Origin: Bifidobacterium sp. B4142
GTDB lineage: Bacteria > Actinomycetota > Actinomycetes > Actinomycetales > Bifidobacteriaceae
Assembly: GCF_026537325.1 (NCBI RefSeq)
Contig: NZ_JAFNMJ010000002.1
Coordinates: forward strand, 326,685-390,684
Length of the DNA: 64,000 bases
Direction of reading: 5' to 3'
The notes beneath the pieces are model-generated. The model had not been told where the DNA came from, ran no database searches, and saw only the letters and a list, made by a program, of their open reading frames with translations. How positions within the stretch are numbered: position 1 is the first letter of the stretch; each line of letters opens with the position of its first letter. Made by a program: the position numbers and the translations under genes. This document shows positions 36,311-45,560 of this stretch, piece by piece.

Positions 36311-37597
36311 GTGACTACGGAACCTAAGACGCAGCTGCTTTCAGAGCCCGCCCAGGGTGTACCGTCGCTCATCGACGATATGGACGGATACCACCGGGCC
36401 TGTCGGTTGCTGTCTCAGGGGAGCGGTGCACTGGCCGCGGATGCTGAACGGGCCTCGGGCTTCCGCTATGGCCACGACGACTACCTGGTCCAGTTCAAGC
36501 GCCAGGGGGCGGGGATATTCCTGCTGGACCCACCAGCTTTGATGCAGGCGGGCTGCGACTGGTCGGAATTCAATAAGGCTGTCGATGGGGCCCAGTGGAT
36601 CATTCATGACTCCCCTCAGGATCTGCCTGGTTTCTATGCATTGTGCATGAGGCCCTCATCGCTCTTCGACACCGAGCTGGCGGCCAGGATGCTCAACCTG
36701 GGTCATTACGGCCTGTCTGCAGTGACTGCGCACTATCTGGGACTGACGCTGGCCAAGGAGCACTCTGCCGCTGACTGGTCCTACCGCCCTCTGCCCCGTG
36801 ATTGGCGTAATTACGCCGCCTTGGATGTGGAGCTGCTGGATCAGGTGCGAACGCGAGAGCTGGAGGACCTGCGTCGTCACGGCAAGGACGAGTGGGCCAG
36901 GCAGGAATTCGCCTGGCTGCTGGAGCAGGGCAAAATCCCCAAGCCGGAGCCTGAGCAGCCCTGGCGGCATATCTCGCATATCAACTCCCTGCACAATGAC
37001 CGCCGAGGACTGGCTGTGGCCCGTTCCCTGTGGACCACCCGAGACCAGCTGGCCAGACGTAACGACATAGCACCGACACTCCTCCTGCCTGACAAGGCCA
37101 TCATCGAGGCAGGCAGGCTCAAGCCACGCAACAACGCCCAGTTCCGAGCCATACGATCCTTGAACGAGCGGGTCAGAATCCATACCGGCGGCGAGCAGGA
37201 CCGCATGTTCGAGCGCTATGCACCCATCCAGCGCCGGGTCAGGCCCTCGGTCTGGAAGCAGGCCATTCTGGATGCCTTGCATCTGCCCACCGAGGAACTG
37301 CCGGTGCCTCCCAAGCCACGGGTGGAGGAGACCAACGCTCCCAAGTCCATGCAAGTCTGGCGGCACCGCCACCCGGATCGGTTTACCAGGCTGGAGGCGG
37401 CGCGCAAGGCGGTGACTGCAGTGGGACGCCAGACCAACACCCCCGACGATATTCTGATCAAACCCCGCTACCTGCGCAACCTCTGCTGGACCGATCAACC
37501 GGAGAAGCGTGATGTAGCCGACTTCCTGCGTCAGGAGGGTGCCCGTCCCTGGCAGGTTTCGCTCCTGTCAGAGTCCCTGACTCGCGCTATTATGTAA
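36311..37597 (+). CDS. rnd: Ribonuclease D (DEDD exonuclease with HRDC domain)
   Basis: 3'-5' exoribonuclease of 428 residues for tRNA and other stable RNA trimming. The DEDD motifs are visible: DAE (LAADAERASG, motif I), HDSPQDLP region (motif II) and YAALDVELLDQV (motif III, Y/D). An HRDC nucleic-acid-binding domain follows around residues 215-290 (LARRNDIAPTLLLPDKAII). The start is GTG at 36311 with GAGG about 12 bases upstream. Immediately upstream of tig on the same strand with a 49-base gap. Confidence 0.9.
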   Translation: MTTEPKTQLLSEPAQGVPSLIDDMDGYHRACRLLSQGSGALAADAERASGFRYGHDDYLVQFKRQGAGIFLLDPPALMQAGCDWSEFNKAVDGAQWIIHDSPQDLPGFYALCMRPSSLFDTELAARMLNLGHYGLSAVTAHYLGLTLAKEHSAADWSYRPLPRDWRNYAALDVELLDQVRTRELEDLRRHGKDEWARQEFAWLLEQGKIPKPEPEQPWRHISHINSLHNDRRGLAVARSLWTTRDQLARRNDIAPTLLLPDKAIIEAGRLKPRNNAQFRAIRSLNERVRIHTGGEQDRMFERYAPIQRRVRPSVWKQAILDALHLPTEELPVPPKPRVEETNAPKSMQVWRHRHPDRFTRLEAARKAVTAVGRQTNTPDDILIKPRYLRNLCWTDQPEKRDVADFLRQEGARPWQVSLLSESLTRAIM

Positions 37598-37646
37598 CGG
37601 TTGCCTTACTGGCAGATCAAACGGTTTGGATGAATTGGAGCGCAGC

Positions 37647-39023
37647 GTGAAAATCAGCGTCAGAAACCTCGAGCCCACCAAGGTCAGGCTCACCATCACC
37701 GTCGATCCCGATGAGCTGAACCCCTACCTGGATCAGGCCCGTAAGGAGATCGGCAAGCAGGTGACCATCCCAGGCTTCCGCAAGGGGCATGTACCCGGAC
37801 CCATCATCGATCAGCGCGTGGGCTTTGCCAGCGTGGCGGGCGAGGCCGTCAACGCCGGCGTGCCCGAGCTCTACTCCAATGCCCTGGAGGAGAAGCAGCT
37901 GCACGCCATGGCGCAACCGCAGATCGACGTCAAGGACATCCCCTCCTCCGCCAAGGACGACACCAAGCTCAAGTTCACCGCCGAGGTGGAGATTCGTCCC
38001 AAGTTCGAGCTGCCCGACATCGAGGGCATGGAGATCGAGGTTCCCAAGCCCGCCGTCACCGACGAGGACGTGGACAAGCGCCTGGACAATCTGCGTCAGC
38101 GTTTCGGCACCCTGGTCAGTGTGGATCGTCCCGCTTCCAAGGGCGATTACGCCAACATCGACCTGGATGCCGTCATCGACGGCGAGTCCGTGGACTCCCA
38201 GCAGGGGGTCAGCTACGAGTTGGGCTCCAACACCATGCTGGATGGCCTAGATGAGGCCCTGGACGGGCTGTCCGCCGGGGAAGAGACCACCTTCGAGGGC
38301 ACTCTGGAGGCCGGTGAGCACCAAGGCGAGAAGGCCCAGATCAAGGTCAAGGTCAACTCGGTCAAGGCTGAGGAGCTGCCCGACCTGGACGACGAGTTCG
38401 CCAAGGAGGCCTCGGAGTTCGAGACCCTGAAGGAGCTGCGCGAGGACGTGCGCAAGCAGTGCCAGGTGGATGCCGAGGGTCGGCAGGCCACTGACGCCCG
38501 CGACGCTTTCATTGCCAAGCTCCAGGACGGCCTGGACATCCCGGTGCCCAAGGGCATCAAGCAGTCCATGGTAACTGATCAGCTCAAGAACACCGGTAAG
38601 GATCCCGACAAGGCCAGCAAGGACGAGAAGGCCGAGGCCGAGAAGAGTGTGGAGAAGGAGTTGCGCGACCAGATGACCCTGGACGCTCTGGCTGAGAAGC
38701 TGGGTATCACGGTCAGCCAGGCCGACGTGACCAACTTCCTGGCCTCCATAGCCCAGCAGTATGGTATGGATCCCAGCGCCTTCATCAACGGCATCGTCCG
38801 CAACGGACAGCTGGGTTCTGCTGTGCAGGAGGTCGGCCGCTCCAAGGGCATGCTGGCCGGCATGCGGGCCGTCACCTTCAAGGATCCCGATGGCCAAGAG
38901 GTGGACCTGAGCCGCTTCCTGGGCGAGGATGAGCCCGAGGCCCATGAGGAGCAGGACGAGAGCGTCCAGGCTGCCTCCGCCGCAGCTGAAGTGGCTGACC
39001 AGCTCTCCCAGGATCAGGAGTAG
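37647..39023 (+). CDS. tig: Trigger factor
   Basis: Ribosome-bound chaperone and prolyl isomerase, 458 residues. The N-terminal ribosome-binding signature GFRKGHVPG is near residue 44-52. The FKBP-type PPIase domain is around 155-240 ([15 protein letters not shown]). The helical C-terminal domain follows, ending in an acidic Glu/Asp/Gln tail. Start GTG 37647 gives the typical MKISVRN-like N-terminus (VKISVRN), with GGAG six bases upstream; a TTG at 37626 is upstream in frame. It precedes the Clp protease genes, a widespread order. Confidence 0.95.
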   Translation: MKISVRNLEPTKVRLTITVDPDELNPYLDQARKEIGKQVTIPGFRKGHVPGPIIDQRVGFASVAGEAVNAGVPELYSNALEEKQLHAMAQPQIDVKDIPSSAKDDTKLKFTAEVEIRPKFELPDIEGMEIEVPKPAVTDEDVDKRLDNLRQRFGTLVSVDRPASKGDYANIDLDAVIDGESVDSQQGVSYELGSNTMLDGLDEALDGLSAGEETTFEGTLEAGEHQGEKAQIKVKVNSVKAEELPDLDDEFAKEASEFETLKELREDVRKQCQVDAEGRQATDARDAFIAKLQDGLDIPVPKGIKQSMVTDQLKNTGKDPDKASKDEKAEAEKSVEKELRDQMTLDALAEKLGITVSQADVTNFLASIAQQYGMDPSAFINGIVRNGQLGSAVQEVGRSKGMLAGMRAVTFKDPDGQEVDLSRFLGEDEPEAHEEQDESVQAASAAAEVADQLSQDQE

Positions 39024-39039
39024 CTTACAAAGTAGCGAA

Positions 39040-39081
39040 CAGGGCCGCACCCAGTGGCGAAACAGCCTGGGTGCGGCCCTG
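39040..39081. terminator. Hairpin after tig
   Basis: A perfect 15-bp stem (39040-39054 with 39067-39081) has a 12-base loop and no T-run. It may act as a partial terminator or a 3'-end stabiliser ahead of clpP1. Confidence 0.55.
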
Positions 39082-39172
39082 TCGTAGCGGTTGCGCAAAG
39101 AGCGGAAAGGCTGTGGCTGCGTCGATTGCGGGGGCTACTCTCAATACAGATACGTTTATCGAAGGAGACAGG

Positions 39173-39790
39173 GTGAACAACTCATTGGCAACCAGTCCCG
39201 TGATGGAGGAGGGGGAGGCCCCTGCGCCGACCGATCCCATCTTCAACCGACTGCTCAAGGACAGGATCATCTGGCTGGGGGACGAGGTCAAGGACGCCAA
39301 CGCCAACGTCATCTGCGCACAGATGCTGATGCTGGCGGCCGAGGATCCAAAGAAGGATATCTGGCTCTATATCAACTCGCCTGGCGGCTCCATTACGGCC
39401 GGCATGGCCATCTACGACACCATGCAGCTGATCGAGCCTGACGTGGCCACGGTTGCGGTTGGCATGGCGGCCTCCATGGGCCAGTTCCTGCTTTCCAGCG
39501 GGGCCAAGGGCAAGCGCTTCGTCACCTCTCATGCGCGGGTGCTTATGCATCAGCCCTCGGGCGGCGTCGGAGGCACGGCCACTGATGTCAGGATCAACGC
39601 CGAGCTGATCATGGACATGAAGCGCACGCTCTCCCAGCTGACGGCCGAGCAGACCGGCCACACCCTGGAAGAGATCTACCGGGACAACGAATACGATCAC
39701 TGGTTCACGGCCCAGCAGGCCCTGGAGTACGGCTTCGTCGACCGGATCGTGACCACCCACGGCACTATGACCGCGGATCAAGGGAAGTGA
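39173..39790 (+). CDS. clpP1: ATP-dependent Clp protease subunit ClpP1
   Basis: Serine peptidase subunit, 205 residues. Catalytic Ser101 (GMAASMGQF) and His126 (LMHQPSG) are present, with the downstream Asp in the DNEYDHWF region. Actinobacteria carry two ClpPs that form a mixed tetradecamer; this is the first. The start GTG 39173 has AAGGAG six bases upstream; the frame runs 34 codons earlier through the tig hairpin but without support. Nine bases separate it from clpP2. Confidence 0.93.
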   Translation: MNNSLATSPVMEEGEAPAPTDPIFNRLLKDRIIWLGDEVKDANANVICAQMLMLAAEDPKKDIWLYINSPGGSITAGMAIYDTMQLIEPDVATVAVGMAASMGQFLLSSGAKGKRFVTSHARVLMHQPSGGVGGTATDVRINAELIMDMKRTLSQLTAEQTGHTLEEIYRDNEYDHWFTAQQALEYGFVDRIVTTHGTMTADQGK

Positions 39791-39799
39791 GCACTCCAC

Positions 39800-40468
39800 A
39801 TGGCATCTGAAGAAGCGCAATTCGTAGCACGGGCCCGTCGACTGGCCGGCCCTCGTGGCCTGGCCGCCATGCCCACCGATCGCTATGTGCTGCCGCAGTT
39901 CGAGGAGCGCACCCCATACGGCTACAAGCGTCAGGACCCCTACACCAGGCTCTTCGACGACAGGATCATCTTCATGGGCGTCCAGGTGGATGACACCTCC
40001 TCGGACGACATCATGGCCCAGCTCCTGGTTCTGGAGAGCCAGGATCCCAACCGCGACGTGATCATCTACATCAACTCGCCGGGGGGATCCATGACGGCCA
40101 TGACCGCCATCTATGACACCATGCAGTACATCAAGCCCGATGTGCAGACCGTCTGCCTGGGCCAGGCCGCCTCGGCTGCTGCCGTTCTTCTGGCCGCCGG
40201 GACCAAGGGCAAGCGTCTGATCCTGCCCAACGCCCGTGTGCTGATTCACCAGCCGGCCATGGAGCAGGACTTCGGCAAGGCCACCGAGATCGAGATCCAG
40301 GCCAAGGAGATGCTTCGCATGCGCACCTGGCTGGAGGAGACCCTGGCCAAGCACACCGGCCAGGATGTGGAGAAGATCCGCAAGGACATCGAGGTGGACA
40401 CCATTCTGACCGCCCAGCAGGCCAAGGAATACGGGATGGTGGACGAGGTCCTGGAGCACCGCAATTAG
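39800..40468 (+). CDS. clpP2: ATP-dependent Clp protease subunit ClpP2
   Basis: Second ClpP subunit, 222 residues. Catalytic Ser125 (GQAASAAAVLL) and His (LIHQPAM) match the family, and the Asp is in KDIEVDTI. The first ~35 residues are longer than in ClpP1 and may be a propeptide removed on maturation, as known for mycobacterial ClpP. The 9-base gap to clpP1 signals one operon. Terminator follows before clpX. Confidence 0.93.
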   Translation: MASEEAQFVARARRLAGPRGLAAMPTDRYVLPQFEERTPYGYKRQDPYTRLFDDRIIFMGVQVDDTSSDDIMAQLLVLESQDPNRDVIIYINSPGGSMTAMTAIYDTMQYIKPDVQTVCLGQAASAAAVLLAAGTKGKRLILPNARVLIHQPAMEQDFGKATEIEIQAKEMLRMRTWLEETLAKHTGQDVEKIRKDIEVDTILTAQQAKEYGMVDEVLEHRN

Positions 40469-40494
40469 CTCTGGTGACTGCACGCATGATTGAT

Positions 40495-40543
40495 CGTCCG
40501 GATGGCGGCGGGCCCCTGGGACCCACGGCCTCCGGACGTTTTT
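40495..40543 (+). terminator. Terminator after clpP2
   Basis: CGTCCGGA (40495-40502) pairs with TCCGGACG (40531-40538), followed by TTTTTGG. The GC-rich interior (GGCGGCGGGCCC / GGGACCC) can extend the stem. Confidence 0.75.
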
Positions 40544-40612
40544 GGCATCATGGACGATGCCGGTCATATATGATTTCGCCGATCCTTGCGGATGCTCCGG
40601 GAAGGGAGAGCC

Positions 40613-41926
40613 ATGGGCCGTGTGGTCAGCTACAATGACGGACTGAATCGCTGCGAGTTCTGCGGCAAGGACGAGCATCAGGTGCGCCGCCTGGTCAAGG
40701 GGCCTTCCTGCGCCATCTGCGACGAATGCATACGTCTCTGCGCCCAGATCATCCAGGAGGATATGGCCAAGGATGCTGCCGACCAGCGGGTGACCCTGCC
40801 TGCACCCTCGAAGATATTCGCCTATCTGAACAGGTATGTCATAGGCCAGGAGGCCGCCAAGCGCACCCTGTCGGTGGCGGTCTATAACCACTACAAGCGC
40901 GTCAATATGGACCTGGGCGACCGTGGCCGTGCTGCTGACATCGCATTGGAAGGCAAGGATGCGGTCCCACGCGTCCAGGTGGACAAGTCCAACATCCTGC
41001 TCATGGGGCCCACCGGCGTGGGCAAGACCTACCTGGCGAGAACCCTGTCCACCATCATGAACGTCCCCTTCGTCATTATGGATGCCACCAGCCTGACCGA
41101 GGCGGGGTATGTGGGCGAGGATGTGGAGTCCGTCCTGCAGGGGCTGCTCCAGGCTGCCGACGGCAACATGGACCTGGCCCAGCGGGGGATCATCTACATC
41201 GACGAGATCGATAAGATCGCCAGGAAGTCTGGCGAGAACACCTCCATTACCCGGGACGTGTCCGGCGAGGGGGTCCAGCAGGCTCTGCTCAAGATCATCG
41301 AGGGCACCCAGGCCCGAGTGCCGGTCCAGGGTTCCCGGCGGCATGGGGATGTCCGCACGGTCGTCATGGACACAGCCAACATCCTCTTCATCTGCGGTGG
41401 CGCCTTTGTCGGTCTTGAGGAGATCGTCCGTCGGCGGCTGGGCCTGCGGGAGAGCGGATTCTCGGCTACTCAAGGGAATGACAAAGTGCCCGACGACCGG
41501 GTCATGAGCCAGGTCAGGGCCGAGGATCTGGAACAGTTTGGCCTGCTTCCTGAGTTCGTGGGGCGTCTGCCGGTCATATCCACTCTGGAGCCGCTGGGTG
41601 CCGATGAGCTGCGGCGGGTGCTGACCGAACCGGACAATGCCCTGGTTAACCAGTACCGGCGCATGTTCCTGGATGACGGGGCCGATCTGGTCTTCACTGA
41701 TGCCGCTCTGGACCGTGTTGCTGCCATCGCACTGGAGCGTAAGGTGGGCGCCCGCGGGCTGCGCGGAATCATCGAGCACACCCTTGAGGCGACCATGTTT
41801 GAGCTGCCCGACAGGACGGATGTCTCCCGTGTCGTGGTGGATGCCGACGCCGTGGACGGAACGGGATCGCCCCGGTATGAGACCGGGCAGGGAATGGCCG
41901 CAGCCGCTGGTCGCCGTTTGGCCTGA
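40613..41926 (+). CDS. clpX: ClpX ATPase subunit of Clp protease
   Basis: AAA+ unfoldase, 437 residues. The N-terminal zinc-binding domain has four cysteines (CEFCGK then CAICDEC). Walker A is GPTGVGKT, Walker B IIYIDEIDKI, and the ClpP-docking IGF-type loop is in the region around residues 265-280 (RRRLGLRESGFSAT), somewhat altered: the motif reads SGFS. The start at 40613 has GAAGGGAGAG just upstream. It hands unfolded proteins to ClpP1P2. Length is normal. Confidence 0.95.
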   Translation: MGRVVSYNDGLNRCEFCGKDEHQVRRLVKGPSCAICDECIRLCAQIIQEDMAKDAADQRVTLPAPSKIFAYLNRYVIGQEAAKRTLSVAVYNHYKRVNMDLGDRGRAADIALEGKDAVPRVQVDKSNILLMGPTGVGKTYLARTLSTIMNVPFVIMDATSLTEAGYVGEDVESVLQGLLQAADGNMDLAQRGIIYIDEIDKIARKSGENTSITRDVSGEGVQQALLKIIEGTQARVPVQGSRRHGDVRTVVMDTANILFICGGAFVGLEEIVRRRLGLRESGFSATQGNDKVPDDRVMSQVRAEDLEQFGLLPEFVGRLPVISTLEPLGADELRRVLTEPDNALVNQYRRMFLDDGADLVFTDAALDRVAAIALERKVGARGLRGIIEHTLEATMFELPDRTDVSRVVVDADAVDGTGSPRYETGQGMAAAAGRRLA

Positions 41927-41995
41927 CCCCGCCACGATGAGCGCCGCTGTTGGCCGCGCCCGATAGGATGATCATTGATGCCGGAAGGAGGGCCC

Positions 41996-42934
41996 ATGGG
42001 TGCTCGTAGCGCTGTCGTGGTCACGCACAGCCGGGTCCGGGCAAGCGGCCACCTGGTGGATGAGGTCGAAGAGCAGCTGCGCCGGGACGGATTCCGTGTC
42101 TCGATTGTCGACAACATCGCCGCCCCGGAATTTGGCAGTCCCAGCCAGCAGGTGGCTGACGACACCGAGATCGTCATCGTCCTAGGCGGCGATGGAACCA
42201 TTCTGCGGGCTGCAGAGTTGGTCAAGGGCACCGAGGTCCCCATCCTGGGGGTCAATCTGGGTCATGTGGGGTTCCTGGCGGAGTTCGAGAGCTTCCAGAT
42301 AGGGGAGGCCATTCGCCGGGTGGCTGATCATGACTACTCCATCGACGAGCGCATGGTGGCCCATGTGGACTTGTGGATACCCGGGGCCGATCGACCACTG
42401 AGCGACTGGGCCCTCAACGACATGACCCTGGAACGATATGATCGGGGCAAGATGATCGAGGTATCGGTCCGAGTGGACGATGTGGAGATGAGCTCCTTCG
42501 GCTGCGACGGCATGATTGTGGCCACCCCGACCGGATCGACGGCCTATGCCTTTTCGGTGGGCGGGCCCATCGTCTGGCCGGATGCGCAGTCGCTGCAGAT
42601 GGTGCCCATAGCTGCCCATGCCCTCTTCGCCCGATCTCTGATCATCGGTCCAAAGTCGCAGTTCACCCTGGATATTCTGGGTGATTCCCAGTCGGCCGGC
42701 TGGATCTGCAATGACGGGCGCCGTCAGCGGCCAGTGCCCAAGCGGTCCCGCATCGTGGTGCGGCAGTCCCACGATATTCTGCGGCTGGCCAGGCTGTCCG
42801 GGGTGCCCTTCACCAGACGGCTGGTTTCCAAGTTCGATCTGCCGGTGGTCGGCTGGAGGGAGCAGCATCGCCCCTCGGCAGCTGCGAATGGACAGGGCCA
42901 GGGGGAGTCGCAGGAGTCGAACAAGGAGCACTGA
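41996..42934 (+). CDS. nadK: NAD kinase
   Basis: NAD+ kinase making NADP+, 312 residues. The hallmark GGDGT is near residues 64-68 (VLGGDGTILRAAEL). A second conserved stretch GCDGMIVATPTGSTAYAFSVGGPIV holds the NAD-binding part. ATG 41996 has GGAAGGAGG upstream and is preferred to the in-frame 41975. The stop overlaps the recN start by one base (TGATG). Confidence 0.95.
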   Translation: MGARSAVVVTHSRVRASGHLVDEVEEQLRRDGFRVSIVDNIAAPEFGSPSQQVADDTEIVIVLGGDGTILRAAELVKGTEVPILGVNLGHVGFLAEFESFQIGEAIRRVADHDYSIDERMVAHVDLWIPGADRPLSDWALNDMTLERYDRGKMIEVSVRVDDVEMSSFGCDGMIVATPTGSTAYAFSVGGPIVWPDAQSLQMVPIAAHALFARSLIIGPKSQFTLDILGDSQSAGWICNDGRRQRPVPKRSRIVVRQSHDILRLARLSGVPFTRRLVSKFDLPVVGWREQHRPSAAANGQGQGESQESNKEH

Positions 42935-44706
42935 TGCTGGAAGAGCTGGAAGTACGAGACTTGGGTCCCATCCATCATGCCCTGCTGCGGCCTGCTGCTG
43001 GCATGACGGCCATCACGGGGGAGACCGGGGCTGGCAAGTCCATGCTGCTCAACGCCATCAGGCTGATCTCGGGGTCCACTGCCCGCCCCCAACTGGTGTC
43101 ACCTGGAGCCCGTGAGTCCTGGGTGCAGGGGATTTTTGATGCCGGAACAGCGGGAGCTGAGAATCCAGTGACCGCTGCCATCACCGAGGCTGGTCTGCCC
43201 TTGGAGGATGAGGGGCAGATCTTTCTGGCGAGGACCATGCCTGTCAAGGGGCGTTCCCGTGCCGCCCTGAACGGCAGGACGGCACCTCGTGGTCTGCTGG
43301 AGGAGGTGGCTGGCATGCTGGTCACCGTCCATGGCCAGGCGGATCAGATGCGTATGGCCAGTCCGGCCCGGCAGCGCGAATTTTTGGATGCCTATGCCGG
43401 TGACGGCCCGCAGCTGGAGGCCTTTTCCAAGGCCTTCCGGCAGTACCGACAGGCCCAGGACCATCTGGAGGAGCTGCGCAATCAGCAGTCCGGTGCTATG
43501 GCTCAGGCTGATTATCTTCGCGAATCCATCGCCCGGATCGACCGGGTCGACCCCCATTCCGGCGAGGATCGTGAACTCAAGGCTCAGCGGGACAGGATCG
43601 AGCACGCTGCCCAGATCAGTCAGGGCGTCATGGCTGCACTGTCTGCCCTGGACTCCGGCCAGATCGACCCTGACGCCGACGCGCCATCGGCCACGGCTCT
43701 GGTTGAGCGGGCCATTGCTGCCCTGGAGGGCATCGGTGTGGAGGGGGTCTTTCAGGAGTCGGCCCAGCGGCTGCGCGCGCTCAATGCAGACCTGTCTGAC
43801 CTGGTCTTCACCCTGAGCAGCCAGCTGGACGACGAAGGCCAGGAGAGCGATCTGGACAAGATCAATGCTCGCATTCACGATCTGGATGAGCTGACCCGAC
43901 GCTGGGGGCCGGACATCGACGATGTTCTGGCCTGGCGCAAGAAGGCTGCATTTGAGCTTGAGGACATGGATGCCTCACCCGAGAAGCTGGATGAGCTCCA
44001 AGGTCAGGTTGAGCAGCTTCGCGGAACCGCCTTGAAGGCTGCCCGGGCTCTGTCTGCGTCACGGGCCAAGGCTGCACGAAGGCTGAGCGATCTTGTCGAC
44101 GGCGAATTGCGCTCCCTGGCCATGGCGGGCGCTGGGCTGGAGATCCGTGTCAGACCACGCCAGGACCAGGCTATGGACGCGCATGGTCTGGATCAGATCG
44201 ACTTTCTCTTCAGACCATATCCAGGTTCGGACCTTCTGCCCATGGGCAAGAGCGCCTCGGGCGGCGAACTCAGCCGACTCATGCTGGCCCTGGAGCTGGT
44301 GGCCGCTGAAAGTCGGACATCACCGGGACCTGACAGACCTGGCGATGGGCGTACTGGCCTTGGTACCCAGGTCGTCGAGCCGGCGATGACCTTCATCTTC
44401 GACGAGGTGGACGCCGGAGTCGGTGGTCGGGCTGCCGTCGAGCTGGGTCGCCGTCTGTCCCGGTTGGCGGTCACTGCCCAGGTGATCGTGGTCACCCACC
44501 TGCCGCAGGTGGCTTCCTGGGCCGATCGCCAGTTCGTCGTAGCCAAGGGCCGGGAGGGTGGCGATGCCGTAGAGACCTTGGTCCACCAGGTAGAAGGCAA
44601 AGACCGAGAGCGGGAGATCGCCCGGATGCTGGCCGGCAGCGAGTCCGCAACCTCCTTAAAGCACGCCCGAGAGCTTCTGTCCTCCAGCAGACTCCAGCAC
44701 CGATAA
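42934..44706 (+). CDS. recN: DNA repair protein RecN
   Basis: SMC-like ATPase of double-strand break repair, 590 residues. Walker A is GETGAGKS (29-36). A helical coiled-coil arm spans about residues 165-390, the ABC-type signature ASGGELSRLMLALELV is near 440 and Walker B TFIFDEVDAGVGG near 487. The H-loop region is VVTHLPQVA. The nadK-recN pairing with overlap is common in actinobacteria. Confidence 0.94.
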   Translation: MLEELEVRDLGPIHHALLRPAAGMTAITGETGAGKSMLLNAIRLISGSTARPQLVSPGARESWVQGIFDAGTAGAENPVTAAITEAGLPLEDEGQIFLARTMPVKGRSRAALNGRTAPRGLLEEVAGMLVTVHGQADQMRMASPARQREFLDAYAGDGPQLEAFSKAFRQYRQAQDHLEELRNQQSGAMAQADYLRESIARIDRVDPHSGEDRELKAQRDRIEHAAQISQGVMAALSALDSGQIDPDADAPSATALVERAIAALEGIGVEGVFQESAQRLRALNADLSDLVFTLSSQLDDEGQESDLDKINARIHDLDELTRRWGPDIDDVLAWRKKAAFELEDMDASPEKLDELQGQVEQLRGTALKAARALSASRAKAARRLSDLVDGELRSLAMAGAGLEIRVRPRQDQAMDAHGLDQIDFLFRPYPGSDLLPMGKSASGGELSRLMLALELVAAESRTSPGPDRPGDGRTGLGTQVVEPAMTFIFDEVDAGVGGRAAVELGRRLSRLAVTAQVIVVTHLPQVASWADRQFVVAKGREGGDAVETLVHQVEGKDREREIARMLAGSESATSLKHARELLSSSRLQHR

Positions 44707-45148
44707 GTCTGGTTGCCACCTGCACTTTGTCGTGCCAAAGTCCGTCGATTTGACGGCTGTGACAAGTTTCAGCGACTTTGTTGTCTGTTGCAACCGTTCT
44801 GCTGTGTGCTCCATATCCATCATTCCTTTGCTTTTCATCCTGATGCCATAGCTGTAGGCAATCGGCAGCTGATGGCCGTGCGGCAACGATTATGCTGGAT
44901 TTTCGTTGATGACACCGTATCCGCCCTCGGTATGAGCAATACGGCGTTGACCTGTTCCAAATGGATTTTGTTCGAAGTTGTGGTCGGCCGGGATTTCTGT
45001 ACCACAGCGCTGTTCCACCGAATCTGTGAATCATGACCTCAGCAGATCATTGGAGCGTTTGTCTTCATGGCTAAACTGTTATAGTGTATATATGAACACC
45101 GGCACAGCTCAGCCAGGGTCGTGCTGACAATCAATGAAAGGGGCTTGG
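44707..45148. promoter_or_regulatory. AT-richer gap with GntR-gene promoter and dyad
   Basis: The 442 bases between recN and the GntR gene have lower GC than their surroundings and no convincing gene on either strand. A hairpin ACTTTG-N6-CAAAGT (44724-44741) lies close after recN without a T-run. Near the right end is a -10 TATAGT (45080-45085) and, overlapping it, an inverted repeat GTGT-N8-ACAC (45084-45099), a likely operator for the GntR protein. Confidence 0.45.
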
Positions 45149-45556
45149 ATGAAGCTGATCATCTCATCCCTGTCCGGACAGCCGATTTATCGGCAGATCG
45201 AGGACCAGATACGTTCGGCCATCCTGACCGGAGACCTGAAAGCGGGGGAGGGACTGCCTTCTCTGCGACATCTCTCGCAGGAGCTCAGGGTGTCCGTGCT
45301 GACCGTGACCCGCGCCTATACCGAACTCGCCCAAGAGGGCTTGGTGGAGAACATCCAAGGCAAGGGGACCTTCGTGGCCGACAGCGGCGACAAGGTCATG
45401 CGGCAGCATCTGGAGAACCGAGTGCAGTCCCTGCTGGGGGAGGCAGTCGATACGGCTCGTCGGGCCGGCATGGAGCCGGACCGGATTCGCGGCCTGCTCG
45501 ACGGCCTGCTCGGCAACAGGGGTTCTGCACCCGCGTCCGAAGAAGGAAAGGAATAG
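45149..45556 (+). CDS. GntR-family regulator, YtrA/YhcF type
   Basis: Short GntR protein, 135 residues. It has an N-terminal winged helix-turn-helix (PIYRQIEDQIRSAILTGDLKAGEGLPSLRHLSQELRVSVLTVTRAYTELAQEGLV) and only a short helical tail for dimerisation, the pattern of the YtrA subfamily. Such regulators repress a neighbouring ABC exporter, and one follows directly. ATG 45149 has AAAGGGG five bases upstream; ATG 45134 is in frame but lacks a site. The stop is four bases before the ATPase gene. Confidence 0.88.
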   Translation: MKLIISSLSGQPIYRQIEDQIRSAILTGDLKAGEGLPSLRHLSQELRVSVLTVTRAYTELAQEGLVENIQGKGTFVADSGDKVMRQHLENRVQSLLGEAVDTARRAGMEPDRIRGLLDGLLGNRGSAPASEEGKE

Positions 45557-45560
45557 GAGT

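Noticed and set aside
39182-41935. 917-codon minus-strand frame over clpP1, clpP2 and clpX
   Set aside because: Antisense shadow across three conserved genes and a terminator.
44724-44741. ACTTTG/CAAAGT hairpin as recN terminator
   Set aside because: There is no T-run on either side and the stem is short, so I did not call it a terminator.
44713-45036. 107-codon plus-strand frame after recN
   Set aside because: Cys-rich random-looking translation, weak start, no family pattern. A minus-strand frame (44656-44886) is also unconvincing.
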